From: JBOGGX01 sp050744245
GTDB lineage: Bacteria > Actinomycetota > Acidimicrobiia > Acidimicrobiales > JBOGGX01
Length of the DNA: 29,867 nt
Reading direction: 5' to 3'
NCBI GenBank assembly: GCA_050744245.1
Contig: JBOGGX010000150.1
Coordinates: 1 to 29,867 of the forward strand
Below the pieces are notes generated by a model, which searched no databases, was not told the DNA's origin, and worked only from the letters and a program-made list of their open reading frames with translations. Each line of letters starts with the position of its first letter. Position 1 is the stretch's first letter. Shown here piece after piece: positions 14,951-26,220 of this stretch. A program made the position numbers and the translations under genes.

Positions 14951-15904
14951 TCAGGGAGGTGGCGGCAGCGCGCCCACCACCAACCACTCGTCGCCGAGCG
15001 GAGCCACGACGGCTCTGAGCTCGACAGGAGAGAGCACAGGGACGATCCGCGCCAGCTCGACGATGTCCTCGCCGAAGGCTGCGGTGAAGGTTTCGGCCAC
15101 GGCGAGGCCGAGCGGTTCTACCGGCCCGAGCCTGAGCCGGCCTTCGGTGCCGCACAGGTCGGCGGCCAGGGCCGCCGTGCCGAGCAGGCCGCCCGACCAC
15201 TCGGCCGCGACCGGTCCATCGTCAGCACAGGCCTGGAGGCTGGAGGCCCACGCTCGCACCTGGGCGGGCGCGTCGGTCTCGCTCGGCCACGACGCGGTCA
15301 ACACGCTCTCCGCCAGCGAGACCCGCCACCGTTCGGCCTCGCGCACCGCGACCCAGGTGGCGTCCGCTCGGGCCGGCACCAGGCCCACCGTCTCGTCGAG
15401 CGCAGGCTCGAGTATGAGTGTCGTGGTGATCCGGACCCTGTCGGCGCCTGACGGCTGCCCGGCCGAGGTGACGTCATAGCCGATGATCGGCGGGAGGCTG
15501 CTGTGCGACTGGGTCCAGCGGGCCGGCGACCGGTAGGTCGCGCGATCGGTCGTGCTCAACAGGAGAAAGGAGTCGTCGAAGTCACCGGACACCTCGGCCC
15601 GGAGGAAGCCGTCGACGGCCTCGGCCGCCGAGGCTGCGCCGCCTTCGGATGCGGGCACGGAGGGGCGGCTCGCCTCCGACGGTGCTGGCAGCTCGCCGAA
15701 GGGGATGGTGAACGCCGTCGGGTCGTTCGTGGCCGCGGCTTGGTCACGGCCATTCGGTGAGTCGTCCCCGCCGATGGCCGCCCACGCCAAGACCCCGCCG
15801 GCGAAGGCCACGACGCCAACGGCGACGTGCATCGCCATCCGTGCCGACCCCCCGCGCCAACGCATCGGGCGGCATTCGGCACGGGTGGCGTTTTGGATTG
15901 CCAC
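14951..15904 (-). CDS. Membrane-anchored protein of unknown function, possible NTF2-like domain
   Basis: This 317-residue protein is not assigned to a named family. It has a basic N-terminus, one hydrophobic helix (about residues 25-45) and a Ser/Ala/Pro-rich linker (about 50-90), so the remainder should be extracytoplasmic. Residues 90-200 (AVDGFLRAEVSGDFDDSF, then WVAVREAERWRVSL) have the alternating pattern of NTF2/SnoaL-like folds, a tentative reading. The C-terminal part ends in a hydrophobic strand and four prolines. The start is uncertain: GTG at 15904, with in-frame ATGs at 15865 and 15838. It lies 101 bp upstream of DUF4331 on the same strand, so it may be the first gene of that operon, and it diverges from glgE. 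Functional linkage to either side is unproven. Confidence 0.72.
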   Translation of the reverse strand: MAIQNATRAECRPMRWRGGSARMAMHVAVGVVAFAGGVLAWAAIGGDDSPNGRDQAAATNDPTAFTIPFGELPAPSEASRPSVPASEGGAASAAEAVDGFLRAEVSGDFDDSFLLLSTTDRATYRSPARWTQSHSSLPPIIGYDVTSAGQPSGADRVRITTTLILEPALDETVGLVPARADATWVAVREAERWRVSLAESVLTASWPSETDAPAQVRAWASSLQACADDGPVAAEWSGGLLGTAALAADLCGTEGRLRLGPVEPLGLAVAETFTAAFGEDIVELARIVPVLSPVELRAVVAPLGDEWLVVGALPPPP

Positions 15905-15963
15905 CCGGCCGCCGCCGCCCCTCGGCCCGCAGCGTCCGGCTCCGCGTGCTAGTCAGGGAGCCA

Positions 15964-17927
15964 GTGGTCGAGCCTCTTGTCATCGATGCCATTCGCCCGG
16001 CGACGCCGGATGGGTTCCCGGCCAGGGGCGCGCTGGGTGAGCGGCTGGCCGTCTCGGCCGCGGTCTACCGCGACGGTCACGATCTCCTCGTCGCCCGCGC
16101 CCGGTGGCGCCACGCCGGCGAGGGCGAGCACTGGTGGACCGTGCCCATGCGGGCGCTCTTCAACGACCGGTGGGAGGCGTTCATCGAGCCGAAGGAGATC
16201 GGCCGCCACGAGCTCGTCGTCGAGGCCTGGACCGATCGCTACGGAACCTGGGCCCACGACGTCGAGATCAAGGCCGGCGCCGGGCAGGACATCGAGCTCG
16301 AGCTGGAAGAGGGGGCCCGCATCGTGGAGCTGCTCGCGGCCGAACTCCCCGAGGACGACGATCGCCGACCGGCGCTGGCCGCCGCGGTCGCCGGGCTCAG
16401 GGACACGACCCGCGAACGGGACGCCCGGATGAACGCCGGGCTCGACGACTACGTGCACCGCATCGTGACCGACATCCCCGATCCCCGGTCGCGGACCGAG
16501 TCCGACCCTGTGCCGCTCTGGATCGACCGTCCCCTCGCCCGCTTCAGCGCCTGGTACGAGTTCTTCCCCCGGTCGGAGGGCGGGTTCCCCGGCGCCCGCA
16601 AGCGGCTGCCCGCCATCGCCGACATGGGTTTCGACGTCGTCTACCTCCCGCCGATCCACCCGATCGGCCACACCTTCCGCAAGGGCCGCAACAACACCCT
16701 GGTGGCCCAGCCCGGCGATCCGGGCAGCCCGTGGGCCATCGGGGCGGAGGACGGGGGCCACACCGCCGTGCACCCCCACCTCGGCACCATCGACGACTTC
16801 GACGCGTTCGTCGCCGAGGCCGAGCGGCTCGGGCTCGAGGTCGCCCTCGACTACGCCCTCCAGTGTTCGCCCGACCACCCGTGGGTCACCGAGCATCCAG
16901 AGTGGTTCCACCATCGGCCCGACGGCTCGATCAAGTACGCCGAGAACCCGCCCAAGAAGTACCAGGACATCTATCCCATCAACTTCTGGCCGGACGACGA
17001 GGCCGACCGGGTCGCCCTCTGGGATGCGTGCCGGGCCATCCTCGACCACTGGATCGACCACGGGGTGAAGATCTTTCGGGTCGACAACCCGCACACCAAG
17101 CCGTTCGCCTTCTGGGAACGGCTCATCCCGGCGGTGCAGGCCGACCACCCGGACGTGATCCTCCTGGCCGAGGCGTTCACCCGCCCCAAGGTGATGGCCC
17201 GCCTGGCCGAGGTCGGCTTCACCCAGAGCTACACGTACTTCACCTGGCGCACCGCCCGCGAGGAGCTCGAGCAGTACGGGAACGAGCTGGCCCACACCGA
17301 CCTGGCCGACTACATGCGCCCCAACTTCTGGCCCAACACCCCAGACATCCTGTCCGGCCCGCTGCGGCACGGCCCGCCGGCGGCGTTCAAGCTGCGCCTC
17401 GTACTGGCGGCCACGATGGTCCCGAGCTACGGGATCTACAGCGGGTATGAGCTCTACGAGAACCAGCCGGCGTCCGACACCAACGAGGAGTACCTCTACT
17501 CGGAGAAGTACGAGATCAAGCGGCGCGACTGGGACGACCCGTCGTCGCTGGCGCCGTTCATCACCGCCGTCAACGCCATCCGCCACCGGCACCCGGCGCT
17601 GGCCGGGCTGCGCACGCTCAGGTTCCACCACACCGAGAACGATCGGATCATCGTGTACTCGAAGACCGATCAAGGGGGCGGCGACCCCATCCTGGTGGTG
17701 GTGAACCTCGATCCTCACCAGACCCACGAATCGACGTTGTGGCTCGACCTCGGCGCGCTCGGGCTCCCGTACGACCGCAGCTACGAGGCCCATGACGAGC
17801 TGAGCGGCGACACCTACATCTGGGACAGACCCAACCCGTACGTCAAGCTGTCGCCAGAGTCGCCGGCCCACATCCTGAGCCTCACCGTGCTGCCGCCCCA
17901 CGAGCTCAACGGCTTCGGCCGCCCCCA

Positions 17928-17931
<4 letters not shown>
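15964..17931 (+). CDS. glgE: Alpha-1,4-glucan:maltose-1-phosphate maltosyltransferase
   Basis: This is a 655-residue GH13 enzyme that transfers maltosyl units from alpha-maltose-1-phosphate to the non-reducing ends of alpha-1,4-glucan in the cytoplasm. The N-terminal beta domain (about 1-175) is followed by the catalytic barrel. ARFSAWYEFFPRS and FDVVYLPPIHPIGHTFRKG are strongly GlgE-like. Nucleophile Asp374 lies in FRVDNPHTKP and acid/base Glu403 in LLAEAFTRP. Their spacing of 29 equals that of the Streptomyces coelicolor enzyme (Asp394/Glu423). I chose the GTG at 15964, which has AGGGAG at 15955-15960; no other start lies between it and the conserved domain. It is the first gene of a four-gene operon and overlaps treS by ATGA. 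Confidence 0.96.
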
Positions 17932-19601
<1,670 letters not shown>

Positions 19602-19608
19602 TTGACAC

Positions 19609-21006
19609 GTGGGAAGGATGATCTCGGCCGCCGACCTGGCGCGGCTCCTACCCGACTTCCTGCCCAGGCAGCGGTGGTACGGGGCCAGCGAGCGCCAGAT
19701 CGCGTCGGTCGACGTGTCGGAGCTTCGCGTGCTGCGGGGCGACCTGGGCGACTGGCCGCTGTCGATCTGGGCCCTGGCCGACGTCGGCTTCGAAGTGGGT
19801 GAACCGGCCCGGTTCCAGGTGCCGGTCGGGTTCCGGCCGCTCGACGACACCCAGCGGTTCCTCGAGGGCAAGGGCCGTCAACTCCTCGGCGACATGGACA
19901 CCGAGGCCGGGCCGGTGCTCGTCTACGACGCGCTGGTCGATCCGGAGCTGTGTCTCACCATCCTGCACGAGGCGGCGCCGGGGGAGGAGGCGGCCCGCGT
20001 GTACCCGTTGGCCCTCGAACAGAGCAACACCTCGATCGTGTTCGACGAACGGGTGATCATGAAGGTGTTCCGCCGGGTGCACGCCGGGCCGAACCCGGAT
20101 GTCGAGGTGTCAGAAGCGCTGAGCCGCGTCGGCTTCGAGCACGTGGCTCCGACGGTGGCGGCGTGGCGGTGGGAGGGCTACGACCTGGCCGTGGTCCGCC
20201 AGTTCCTCACCGTCGGCACCGATGGCTGGCTGCTCGCCCTGACCTCGCTGCGCGACGTGTACGACCGGCGCCAGCACCCGGCTCGGGTCGGGGGCGACTT
20301 CGGCCCGGAGGCCGAGCGGCTCGGCACCATCACCGCGGAGATGCACGTCGCCCTGGAGCAGGCGTTCGGTGCCGAACCCGGGCGGCCGTTCGAGTGGGCC
20401 GACGCCATGCGGGAGCACCTCCGGCGGGTGTCGGACACGCGGATCGACGCCGCCGCGGTCATCGAGGTCTACGACCGGCTGGCGGCCATCGACCCGGCCG
20501 ACGCCGGCGCCTCGCTCCGCGTCCACGGCGACTACCACCTCGGTCAGATCATGCGCACCGATCAGGGGTGGGTGATCCTCGACTTCGAGGGCGAGCCGGT
20601 GCTGCCGCTCGACCTGCGGCGGGCGCCGTCGTCGCCGCTGCGCGACGTGGCCGGGATGCTGCGCTCGTTCCACTACGCGGCGCAGATCGGTCTGCTCGAA
20701 CGGGGTGAGGACGCCGACACCGAGCTGGCCGCGCTGGCCCAGCTGTGGGAGGAGCGCAACGCCAAGGCGTTTCTCGACGGCTACGACGCCGTCGACGCGG
20801 TCCATCGCCTGCTGCCGTCGACGCCCGAGGCCAGGCGCCAGGTGCTCGACGCCTTCGTCGTGGCCAAGACGGTGTACGAGGTCGGGTACGAGCTGAGCCA
20901 CCGCCCCGACTGGGCCCACATACCGCTGGCCGGGTTGGCCCGCCAGCTCGGCGGGGGTGCGGCCGCCGGATGGGCGTGGGTCGGAGAAGGGGAGGTGGAG
21001 CGATGA
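19609..21006 (+). CDS. mak: Maltokinase
   Basis: This 465-residue kinase makes alpha-maltose-1-phosphate from maltose and ATP. It opens with LLPDFLPRQRWYGASERQI, the N-terminal cap of maltokinases. The nucleotide-binding strand is near VIMKVFRRVH. The phosphotransferase catalytic loop is VHGDYHLGQI (Asp308), and the metal-binding DFE motif is ILDFEGEP (Asp325), as in aminoglycoside-phosphotransferase-like kinases. Length matches the mycobacterial enzyme. Either the GTG at 19609 or the ATG at 19618 is the start: the ATG has GGGAAGG directly against it with no spacing, so the choice is open. It follows treS by 7 nt and overlaps glgB by ATGA. It is the committing step from trehalose/maltose to glucan. 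Confidence 0.94.
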   Translation: MGRMISAADLARLLPDFLPRQRWYGASERQIASVDVSELRVLRGDLGDWPLSIWALADVGFEVGEPARFQVPVGFRPLDDTQRFLEGKGRQLLGDMDTEAGPVLVYDALVDPELCLTILHEAAPGEEAARVYPLALEQSNTSIVFDERVIMKVFRRVHAGPNPDVEVSEALSRVGFEHVAPTVAAWRWEGYDLAVVRQFLTVGTDGWLLALTSLRDVYDRRQHPARVGGDFGPEAERLGTITAEMHVALEQAFGAEPGRPFEWADAMREHLRRVSDTRIDAAAVIEVYDRLAAIDPADAGASLRVHGDYHLGQIMRTDQGWVILDFEGEPVLPLDLRRAPSSPLRDVAGMLRSFHYAAQIGLLERGEDADTELAALAQLWEERNAKAFLDGYDAVDAVHRLLPSTPEARRQVLDAFVVAKTVYEVGYELSHRPDWAHIPLAGLARQLGGGAAAGWAWVGEGEVER

Positions 21007-23195
21007 CCGCCAACCACAACCGCCTGTCGCCCGAGGCCCAGGCCATCGTGCAGGTGGCTCACCCCAATCCCCACGCCTATCTCGGGATCCACGAGGTCGA
21101 CGGCGAAGCCTGGCTGCGCGTGTGGAGACCCCAGGCGGCCCGGGTCACCGCCGTCCTCGCCGACGACACCCGCGTAGAGCTCGAGCCGCGGCATCGCGCC
21201 GGCTTGTTTGAAGGCCGACTGTCCGAGACGGTCGACCGCTACCGCCTCGAGATCGCGTTCCACTCTGGTGAGGTGCTCGTCACCGACGACCCGTACCGCT
21301 TCTGGCCGACGCTCGGCGACGTCGATCTCCACCTCATCGGCGAGGGGCGCCACGAGCGGCTCTGGGAGGTGCTCGGCGCCCATCAGATCGAGCACCAAGG
21401 GGTCGACGGCACGGCGTTCGCGGTATGGGCGCCCGCGGCGACGTCGGTGCGGGTGGCCGGCGACTTCAACTACTGGAACGGCCGCACCCACCCCATGCGG
21501 GCCGTGGGCGCATCCGGGGTGTGGGAGCTGTTCGTCCCCAAGGTCGGCTCGTGGGCCCGCTACAAGTACGAGATCGTCACCCAGGACGGCCGCGTCGTCC
21601 TCAAGGCCGACCCGCTCGCCCAGTTCTCCGAACGGCCGCCCGGCTCGGCCAGCGTCGTGGTCAGGTCCGGCTACGAGTGGGGCGACCAGGAGTGGCTCGA
21701 CCGTCGGTCGTCGGCCGACGTCATGCACGAGCGGCTGTCCGTGTACGAGGTCCACCTCGGTTCGTGGAAGCGGGTGCCCGACGAGGGCGAACGGCCGTTG
21801 ACCTATGTCGAGCTGGCCGACGAGCTGGCCGAGTACGTCAGCGGCCTCGGCTTCACCCACGTCGAGCTCATGCCCGTGATGGAGCATCCGTTCGGCGGCT
21901 CGTGGGGTTACCAGGTGTCGGGCTACTACTCGCCGACGTCGCGATTCGGCCGACCCGACGATCTCCGGTACTTCGTCGACCGGATGCACCAGCAGGGCAT
22001 CGGCGTCATCGTCGACTGGGTGCCCGCCCACTTCCCCCGCGACGACTGGGCCCTGGCCCGCTTCGACGGCACCGCCCTCTACGAGCACGCCGACCCGCGG
22101 CTCGGCGAGCACCCCGACTGGGGGACGCTCGTGTTCAACTTCGGTCGCCACGAGGTCCGCAACTTCCTCCTCGCCAACGCCCTGTACTGGATCGAGGAGT
22201 TCCACATGGACGGGCTCAGGGTCGACGCGGTGGCGTCGATGCTCTACCTCGACTACTCGCGCGATCCGGGCCAGTGGGTGCCGAACATCCATGGGGGACG
22301 GGAGAATCTCGAGGCCATCGCCTTCCTGCAGGAGTTCAACTCCGTCGTGCACCTGCGCCACCCGGGCGTGCTCACCATCGCCGAGGAGTCGACCGCGTGG
22401 GGCGGCGTGTCCCGGCCGGTGCACCTCGGCGGGCTCGGGTTCACCCACAAGTGGAACATGGGCTGGATGCACGACACGCTCGGCTACTTCAGCCAGGAGC
22501 CGGTGCATCGCAAGTGGCACCACCACGAGCTCACCTTCGGGCTCATCTACGCCTGGACCGAGAACTTCGTGCTACCCCTGTCCCACGACGAGGTCGTTCA
22601 CCTCAAGCGCTCGCTGCTCGGGAAGATGCCGGGCGACCCGTGGCAGCAGCTGGCCAACCTGCGGGCGTTGTTCGCCTGGATGTGGGCCCATCCGGGCAAG
22701 CAGCTCGTGTTCATGGGGGGCGAGCTGGCCCAAGAGGAGGAGTGGGCCCACGACCGGTCGCTCGACTGGCACCTGCTCGACTTCGCCGGTCACCGCGGGG
22801 TGCACGACCTGGTGGGCGAGATCAACCGGGTGCAGGAGGCGGAGACCGCCCTGTGGGCCGACGACTTCTCTCAGGAGGGGTTCCGCTGGATCGACGCCAA
22901 CGACAGCGATCACAGCGTCTACTCCTTCCTGCGGCTGAGCAGCGGCGGCGGCCGGCCCGTGGCCTGCATCGCCAACCTCACCCCTGTGCCGAGGCACGGC
23001 TACCGCGTGGGGCTGTCGACCGCGGGTGGTTGGGTCGAGTTGCTGAGCACCGACGACACCCGCTGGGGCGGAAGCGGCATCGTGAACTCGGCGGTGTCCA
23101 CCGACGACATCCCGTGGCAGGGCTTCGACCAGTCGGCCGTCCTCACCCTGCCACCGTTGGGCGTGCTCTGGCTCGCCCCCGAACAGCCACCCTGA
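21003..23195 (+). CDS. glgB: 1,4-alpha-glucan branching enzyme
   Basis: This 730-residue GH13 enzyme forms alpha-1,6 branches in alpha-glucan. It has two N-terminal beta-sandwich parts (N1 about 10-110; CBM48 about 125-225 with FAVWAPAATSVRVAGDFNYWNG), the barrel, and a C-terminal beta domain. Catalytic residues are Asp408 in GLRVDAVASMLYLDYSR, Glu461 in TIAEESTAW and Asp529 in PLSHDEVVH. All are offset by +3 from E. coli Asp405/Glu458/Asp526, so the alignment is almost gap-free. Full length, with the N1 domain. The ATG at 21003 has GGTGGAG upstream and overlaps the mak stop (ATGA). It is the last gene of the operon, and its stop is followed by an AT-rich palindrome. Confidence 0.97.
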   Translation: MTANHNRLSPEAQAIVQVAHPNPHAYLGIHEVDGEAWLRVWRPQAARVTAVLADDTRVELEPRHRAGLFEGRLSETVDRYRLEIAFHSGEVLVTDDPYRFWPTLGDVDLHLIGEGRHERLWEVLGAHQIEHQGVDGTAFAVWAPAATSVRVAGDFNYWNGRTHPMRAVGASGVWELFVPKVGSWARYKYEIVTQDGRVVLKADPLAQFSERPPGSASVVVRSGYEWGDQEWLDRRSSADVMHERLSVYEVHLGSWKRVPDEGERPLTYVELADELAEYVSGLGFTHVELMPVMEHPFGGSWGYQVSGYYSPTSRFGRPDDLRYFVDRMHQQGIGVIVDWVPAHFPRDDWALARFDGTALYEHADPRLGEHPDWGTLVFNFGRHEVRNFLLANALYWIEEFHMDGLRVDAVASMLYLDYSRDPGQWVPNIHGGRENLEAIAFLQEFNSVVHLRHPGVLTIAEESTAWGGVSRPVHLGGLGFTHKWNMGWMHDTLGYFSQEPVHRKWHHHELTFGLIYAWTENFVLPLSHDEVVHLKRSLLGKMPGDPWQQLANLRALFAWMWAHPGKQLVFMGGELAQEEEWAHDRSLDWHLLDFAGHRGVHDLVGEINRVQEAETALWADDFSQEGFRWIDANDSDHSVYSFLRLSSGGGRPVACIANLTPVPRHGYRVGLSTAGGWVELLSTDDTRWGGSGIVNSAVSTDDIPWQGFDQSAVLTLPPLGVLWLAPEQPP

Positions 23196-23198
23196 CCA

Positions 23199-23210
23199 AA
23201 TTGACCAATT
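23199..23210. promoter_or_regulatory. AT-rich palindrome just after glgB
   Basis: AATTG-AC-CAATT is a 12-bp inverted repeat three bases beyond the glgB stop codon, in the 71-bp gap where glgB converges with the CoA-binding gene. No strong hairpin with a T-tract is present, so termination is not clear. A binding site is possible. Confidence 0.25.
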
Positions 23211-23266
23211 CACCTCTGTGTCGACGGGGACACGCTATTCCCGCGTAAGTCGCCACAGAACGGGCG

Positions 23267-23686
23267 TCACCGAGTCGAGTCGAGGCCGAGCCTGGGCCAC
23301 TCGATGGCCGGGCAGTGGTCCATGACCACGTCAAGGCCGGCCTCGGCCGCCCGGTCGCCTGCGGCCTCGTCGATCACGCCGAGCTGGAGCCACACCGCCT
23401 TCGCCACCACGGCGACGGCCTCGTCCACGTGGGTGCCGGCGGCGGATGAGCGCCGGAAGACGTCGACCACGTCGACGGGATGCGGGACGTCGACGAGTCG
23501 CTTGTAGCCGGTGAAGCCGTGGACCGCCTCGCCCGTGGGGTTGATCGGCACGATCGTCTTGCCCCGCTCGGCGAGAAAGCGGGCCACGCCGTAGGCCGCC
23601 CGCCACTCGTGGGTCGTCAGCCCGACAACGGCCCAGACCTCGTGGTCGAGCACCCGGCGTATCGTGGCCTCGTCGCCCCTTGGCAT
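23267..23686 (-). CDS. CoA-binding domain protein (YccU-like)
   Basis: This 139-residue single-domain Rossmann-like protein of the CoA_binding_2 type has the usual length. It shows the first strand and nucleotide loop (VWAVVGLTTHEWRAAYGVARFL), KTIVPINPTGEAVHGFTGYKRL, a central strand with VDVVDVFRRSS, VWLQLGVIDEAAG, and the C-terminal CPAIEWPRL, matching the conserved CP-(K/A)-IE ending of the family. The domain is shared with succinyl-CoA synthetase alpha subunits, but stand-alone members have no settled function. The ATG at 23686 has the ribosome site AAAGGA about 8 nt upstream. It diverges from the GH57 gene across 36 bp and converges on glgB, so it appears to be an independent gene. Confidence 0.9.
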   Translation of the reverse strand: MPRGDEATIRRVLDHEVWAVVGLTTHEWRAAYGVARFLAERGKTIVPINPTGEAVHGFTGYKRLVDVPHPVDVVDVFRRSSAAGTHVDEAVAVVAKAVWLQLGVIDEAAGDRAAEAGLDVVMDHCPAIEWPRLGLDSTR

Positions 23687-23708
23687 CGACGGATCCTTTC
23701 GTGCGCCC

Positions 23709-23714
23709 TACCCT
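23709..23714 (+). promoter_or_regulatory. Candidate -10 box of a leaderless GH57/DUF3536 transcript
   Basis: TACCCT lies 8 nt before the ATG at 23723, with no Shine-Dalgarno sequence between. The whole divergent gap is 36 bp. Confidence 0.4.
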
Positions 23715-23722
23715 CCCGCGCC

Positions 23723-26146
23723 ATGGCGGACGTGCGCCTCGTCATCCACGGACACTTCTACCAACCGCCTCGGGAAAACCCATGGACCGAGGAGGTGCCG
23801 GCCGAGCCCTCCGCGGCGCCGTTCCACGACTGGAACGAACGCATCACGGCCGAGTGCTACCGGCCCAACGGTTGGGCCAGGGTGCTCGACGAGACCGGCC
23901 GGGTCGAGGGCATCGTGAACAACTACACCCACCTCTCGTTCGACATCGGGCCGACCCTGATGTCGTGGCTCGAGCGCCGTGAGGCCGCGTTGTACCGGCG
24001 GATCATCGAGTCCGACGCCGACCAGCGGGGGGCGATGGCCCAGGCCTACAACCACGTCATCCTCCCGCTGGCGAACGAGCGCGACATCCTCACCCAGGTC
24101 CGCTGGGGGCTGGCCGACTTCGCCCACCGGTTCGGTCGTCCGGCGGAAGGCTTGTGGCTGCCCGAGACCGCGGTCGACGAGACGGTCCTGCGCATCGTCG
24201 CCGACGAGGGCGTGCGGTTCACGATCCTGGCGCCGAGCCAGGCCACCAGGGTGAGGCCCCTGGACCGGGGTGGCGGCGAGCAGGTCTGGACCGACGTCGA
24301 GGGTGGGTCGATCGCCACCGGTCGCCCGTTCCGGTGGCGCCCTCCGGGCGCCGCAGACGGCGACGACCGGGGCGTCGATGTCGTGTTCTACGACGCTCCC
24401 ATCTCCCACGACCTGGCCTTCGGGCTGAGCGGGCTCTCCAGTCAGGAGCTGGTGCGCCGGGTCATCGACGCCGGCGTCGACGGCACGCCCGTCTGCGTGG
24501 CCACCGACGGCGAGACGTTCGGACATCACCACAAGTTCGCCGACCGGGCCCTGGCGTTCGCCTTCGCCAGCGAGGCCCCGGCCCGGGGTGTCCGCGTGCT
24601 CAACGCGGGCGAACTGGTGCGTGAGGTTGGGCCGACCCACCAGGTGGAGGTGCGGGAGAGCGCGTGGTCGTGTGCGCACGGAGTGGGCCGATGGCGGCAG
24701 GACTGTGGGTGCACCACCGGAGCCGAGCTCGGATGGAACCAACGCTGGCGAACGCCGCTGCGGTCCGCGCTCGACCTGCTGCGCGACTTCGGAGTCGAGG
24801 TCGCCGAGCGGCTCGGCCCCTCGTGGTTCCGAGACGTCTGGGCCGCCCGTGACGGGTACATCTCGGTGCTGCTCGGAGCGACGCCACCCGGTGAGTTCCT
24901 CGCCGAGTTCGGCGTAGACGGCCTCGACGACGCCGGCCGGGTCGCCGCCCTCACCCTCATGGAGGCCCAGCGGCACACGCAGCTGATGTACACCTCGTGT
25001 GGCTGGTTCTTCGGCGACCTGGCTGGGTTGGAGACGGTGCAGGTCTTGCGCTACGCCGCTCGGGCCATCGATCTGCTCGTCGAGCTCGGCGAAGACCCGC
25101 CCATGGATGCGTTCCTCGACGTGCTGTCCGAGGCGCGCAGCAACCGCCCCGATGAGGGCGACGGCCGCGAGATCTGGCGGCGCCATGTCGAGCCGGCCCG
25201 GGTCGACGCCGATCGGGTCACCGCCCACCTGGCCCTCGTCGGTCTGCTCCAACCGCAGCCGATGCCCACGGTGCTGGCCGGGTTCGACGTGGCTGCGCTC
25301 GACGAGCAACAACGTCGCCACGGCGGCGTTACCGTCGCCACCGGCCGGGTCGTCCTCGTCCACCGGCGAACCGGTCGACGGGCGGACCGGGTGTTCGCCG
25401 CCGCCCACTTCCACGGCCTCGACGTCCAGGGCGCGACAAGGAGCCCGGACCGCGACCGGTACCGCGACGAGCGCCTCGCCGACGAGCTCATGGACGCAGT
25501 GGAGAGCGGCGCCCGGGTGAGCACGATCCTCCGGCTGATCGGCGAGGGCTTCGGACCAAGGGAGTTCGGGCTGGAGTCCGCCCTCCCCGACGCGCCAGAC
25601 CAGATCGTGCGGGAGACGGCCGAACGCCTCGTCGACCGGTTCACGTCGACGATCGAGCGGCTGTACGACGACAACCGGCCGACCATCGACGCCCTGGTCA
25701 CGGCCGGCTACCCGCTCCCCCCCGAGCTGCGGGCGCCGGCCGAGCTCGCCCTGGCCCGTCGGTTCGACGACGCGGTCGCGGCGGTGGCCGACCGCGACCG
25801 GCCCGATCCGCAGTCGTTCGCCCGGGCCCGCGCCATCGTGGCCGAGGCGCGGGGAGCAGGGATCCGCCTGAACACGCCGAAGGCGGCGGCCTTGATGACG
25901 ACGAGCGTGACCGCGGCGGTCGATCGAGTGCTGATCCACGCGGACGCGGGCGCCGAGGCCGGGGCTGGCGCCGAGGCCGAGGCCGGGCACGTCGAGGATG
26001 CCCTGGCGCTGCTCCGCCTCACCCGCGATCTCGATCTTCCGGTCGACGTCGCGCCGGCCCAGGAGCGGGTGTTCGCCGCCCTCCAGCTGCGGCCGGACGA
26101 CGGCGACCTTCGGCGGCTGGCGTCCGCCCTCAACCTCGCCGGGTAG
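23723..26146 (+). CDS. GH57-like glycoside hydrolase with DUF3536
   Basis: This is an 807-residue cytoplasmic protein. The N-terminal GH57 barrel shows motif 1 HGHFYQPPRENP, the nucleophile motif GLWLPETA (Glu148) and the acid motif TDGETFGHHH (Asp262). A Cys/His segment (SAWSCAHGVGRWRQDCGC, about 313-330) follows, and the long helical C-terminal half corresponds to DUF3536. GH57 enzymes act on alpha-glucans (amylase, branching, amylopullulanase). The exact reaction of the DUF3536 branch is unknown to me. The start is the ATG at 23723, where conserved sequence begins within ten codons; the frame is open further upstream but overlaps the divergent gene. Residues 741-756 are an Ala/Gly/Glu low-complexity insert from a short duplication (12-mer at 25949-25960 and 25967-25978). 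Location beside the GlgE operon suggests a role in glucan trimming. Confidence 0.9.
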   Translation: MADVRLVIHGHFYQPPRENPWTEEVPAEPSAAPFHDWNERITAECYRPNGWARVLDETGRVEGIVNNYTHLSFDIGPTLMSWLERREAALYRRIIESDADQRGAMAQAYNHVILPLANERDILTQVRWGLADFAHRFGRPAEGLWLPETAVDETVLRIVADEGVRFTILAPSQATRVRPLDRGGGEQVWTDVEGGSIATGRPFRWRPPGAADGDDRGVDVVFYDAPISHDLAFGLSGLSSQELVRRVIDAGVDGTPVCVATDGETFGHHHKFADRALAFAFASEAPARGVRVLNAGELVREVGPTHQVEVRESAWSCAHGVGRWRQDCGCTTGAELGWNQRWRTPLRSALDLLRDFGVEVAERLGPSWFRDVWAARDGYISVLLGATPPGEFLAEFGVDGLDDAGRVAALTLMEAQRHTQLMYTSCGWFFGDLAGLETVQVLRYAARAIDLLVELGEDPPMDAFLDVLSEARSNRPDEGDGREIWRRHVEPARVDADRVTAHLALVGLLQPQPMPTVLAGFDVAALDEQQRRHGGVTVATGRVVLVHRRTGRRADRVFAAAHFHGLDVQGATRSPDRDRYRDERLADELMDAVESGARVSTILRLIGEGFGPREFGLESALPDAPDQIVRETAERLVDRFTSTIERLYDDNRPTIDALVTAGYPLPPELRAPAELALARRFDDAVAAVADRDRPDPQSFARARAIVAEARGAGIRLNTPKAAALMTTSVTAAVDRVLIHADAGAEAGAGAEAEAGHVEDALALLRLTRDLDLPVDVAPAQERVFAALQLRPDDGDLRRLASALNLAG

Positions 26147-26206
26147 GCGGGTCGCCGCGGCCCCCAACTCTCGGCCGGCTCGCAGCCGATCCTCGATGTC
26201 CGCCGA

Positions 26207-26212
26207 TACCAT
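26207..26212 (+). promoter_or_regulatory. Candidate -10 box of a leaderless rhomboid transcript
   Basis: TACCAT lies 8 nt before the GTG at 26221 and no ribosome site precedes that codon. The rest of the 74-bp gap after the GH57 gene shows no clear terminator. Confidence 0.4.
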
Positions 26213-26220
26213 CCGCGGCC

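Noticed and set aside
12153..15479. Plus-strand open frame of 1108 codons opposite the DUF4331-TPR-NicO operon
   Set aside because: It spans three real genes on the other strand, including their junctions, and encodes no recognisable domain.
15757..15963. Upstream extension of glgE
   Set aside because: The frame is open but overlaps the divergent gene and encodes Arg/Pro-rich sequence. The GTG at 15964 has a ribosome site.
23218..23233. GTGTC/GACAC hairpin as a glgB terminator
   Set aside because: Only 5 bp of stem and no T-tract; not strong enough to call.
23708..26212. Minus-strand open frame of 834 codons opposite the GH57 gene
   Set aside because: Shadow of the GH57/DUF3536 gene, whose catalytic motifs are clear on the plus strand.
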